Shown piece after piece: positions 50,101-50,468 of a stretch of 50,468 bases of DNA. Origin of the DNA: an uncultured Prevotellaceae bacterium (lineage in GTDB: Bacteria > Bacteroidota > Bacteroidia > Bacteroidales > Muribaculaceae); contig ONRP01000008.1 of assembly GCA_900320245.1 (NCBI GenBank), forward strand, positions 89,254 to 139,721, in the 5' to 3' direction. Numbering within the stretch: the first letter of the stretch is position 1; each line of letters opens with the position of its first letter. The notes under the pieces were generated by a model. That model did not search any database and was not told the origin of the DNA. It worked only from the letters and a program-made list of their open reading frames with translations. Both the position numbers and the translations under genes were made by a program.

Positions 50101-50468
50101 CGACTTCTCCAACGTAAATTCTGGTGATGTGATCACCATCACGGGTATGTATACTAGCGCCAGCTACTCGCCTGACTTCTCAAGCTTGTACGTTTATATC
50201 GATGGTGGTAGCCATGAGGTTGATCTCAACACACCCTTGTATCTGTCCGAGATTCAGATTGTTGACCAGTTCAAGGCCGAGACCAAGAACGACAAACATC
50301 CCTACCGCTACGGCTACTTCCTGCAGTACACAGGCTCGGGCGTTGGCAGCGACACCACCAAGACGAGTTCAGTTCAGGAGGTTCCCGTACAGCACACCGG
50401 CGCTACCCTGGGTGGCTACTACACCCTGCAGCAGATTCAGGACGACGAGTACGCTACGCTCGACATGA
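47183..50468 (+). CDS. Giant secreted protein (C-terminus cut off)
   Basis: The frame is open from ATG 47183 to the window end, 1095 codons. Signal peptide MKKKLSIFAFGLLLAVGWTNVASAQ. Then about 650 residues of beta-rich, Thr/Ser/Tyr/Asn-rich sequence. From about residue 712 comes a distinct module, YTKVTSAADLTSGQYLIV..FDGSLTTL to YNGTNQAIQLYKR, of a type seen in large Bacteroidales surface proteins. A further beta domain follows from about residue 890. No catalytic motif or LRR is visible. Codons here are richer in AT-ending forms than in neighbouring genes such as parC, hinting at a different origin or selection. The protein is probably anchored or exported by a C-terminal domain beyond the window. 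Confidence 0.82.
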   Translation, partial: MKKKLSIFAFGLLLAVGWTNVASAQKIADISELKVQPAPQQLNLSTAEQDVVIANGDYQRGGALYAPQRAANNYTTPVVHPRSWYENYNYTWIDGNTQKWANLTDVVTDANQMWYLLRYVYNTDSIPGPHYNKAYETTQTYPRFYYGWETGSMPTNITITLSNGYAYVFLVAFYDASGNTELLSLTPEDLNNNYGCSLSTYTYNNNTYPVAYKNGGGTITIPVSSIGSAASDGVQVRVYAINSSSWYSSSISVNGTSQTLDSSTLYYYAYSVSPSSSGTLSDAPMPLEDGHTVFLVKVKNNNETAPTSTETKSDLTTIFNDYVESIELLTDGLRVDQDGESQAGTVFTYSGMLNKFFFIGKSKLAKFGYQAPFYGMYEEYSPTTTATGDEITDFYSKMLEGDSYGIVHDCSSVIYRKHSFSMTGNAGTEEKSLTNLVFYIPDERGRSPYDSIGNTYNSRNYELRPQVGLYTITLTAEAQPVADYSEANRMYDVTCNWISSLNTIVDTEVPQTYELWIFVYDENGNPVPVPETDGGLIYKGPNTTYTYQVPQYPESYTIIYRVKGWPTDATNSPEHGGDFYAWSNLDDVLIPGYKDFLSLNLGHYESDFKIDEEHNYYRNFMTVDNQNPDNALTAQRVLDGENLFELYRYDVANENTTKVKAAELKFYQRDNEIRYKVDYFDQQILSGYELPMTTPVKIDTAGVVATISGGSTTDGVYTKVTSAADLTSGQYLIVCENNNVAFDGSLTTLDAGHNVIDVTITDNTIPANATTDASSFTLDITNGTGTIKSASGYYIGRNASSNGLDAKVNTQYSNTFSMNGTDAVIRGAGNYQLRFNSSSGDNNYRFRYYNGTNQAIQLYKRSTTGAKAEPNRSFILLDSQIDNQNYAGNNEGIISPSAPWVTSGLYYQDNTYFYIQRGGNLKFTVPAGYNGADLKFILHNSNNTYYSGTFTFTPSTGTAQTINCNTQDQDYEVDFSNVNSGDVITITGMYTSASYSPDFSSLYVYIDGGSHEVDLNTPLYLSEIQIVDQFKAETKNDKHPYRYGYFLQYTGSGVGSDTTKTSSVQEVPVQHTGATLGGYYTLQQIQDDEYATLDM

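Overview
The window looks like a chromosomal segment of a gut-type Bacteroidales bacterium, possibly Muribaculaceae or a Prevotella relative. The evidence is repeated TAnnTTTG promoter elements, several with TTTG about 20 nt upstream; many SPII lipoproteins and outer-membrane barrels; dockerin-like and BACON-like secreted proteins; a DUF4491 protein; a Wzi-type barrel; and a glycine-lipid acyltransferase pair. Coding DNA is GC-rich and intergenic DNA is AT-rich. No phage, integrase, transposase, rRNA or CRISPR array was seen.

Layout. 1-2.7 kb (minus): a truncated BspA-like 26-residue-repeat surface protein and two lipoproteins. 3-6.8 kb (minus): zinc-ribbon coiled-coil protein, Nif3-family protein, aspS. 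6.9-9.1 kb: tRNA-Pro(TGG), an Omp28-type secreted protein, tRNA-Asp(GTC). 9.2-13.2 kb (minus): coaX, an outer-membrane barrel, lptC and a CNNM/CBS transporter as one operon. 13.2-16.9 kb (minus): DUF4491, a dockerin-tagged phosphoesterase, trmD, an FtsB/DivIC-like protein and a four-helix membrane protein.

17.4-25.8 kb (minus) is the most unusual part: five co-directional genes encoding a von Willebrand A-like lipoprotein, a four-helix membrane protein, a tubulin-like GTPase, an 1147-residue protein with an Hsp70/actin-type ATPase core, and a single-pass membrane protein with a long acidic linker. A promoter lies just before the first gene. Two cytoskeletal-type nucleotidases placed between envelope proteins suggest an envelope-anchored machine of unknown function.

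26-36.7 kb: a GT4 glycosyltransferase (plus); a six-gene minus operon (glsA-like, glsB-like, Wzi-like, small lipoprotein, two tandem histidine phosphatases); a GT-C-like membrane protein and a small barrel (plus). 36.9-41.1 kb (plus): a tyrosine-rich lipoprotein, then an uncharacterised protein, a MoxR AAA ATPase and a VWA protein whose predicted metallopeptidase motif is degenerate. 41.3-46 kb (plus): parC, a DUF3316-like protein and an S41-family lipoprotein. 46-50.5 kb: a cluster of long hairpins, a pseudoknot-capable leader, and a giant secreted protein cut by the window end.

Three kinds of small repeat cross the whole segment: heptanucleotide tandem arrays, five of six with eight units and lying in gaps next to stop codons; a double-hairpin element found in both orientations, one copy of which supplies the start of a coding region; and shorter 8- and 9-bp arrays in the same sort of gap.
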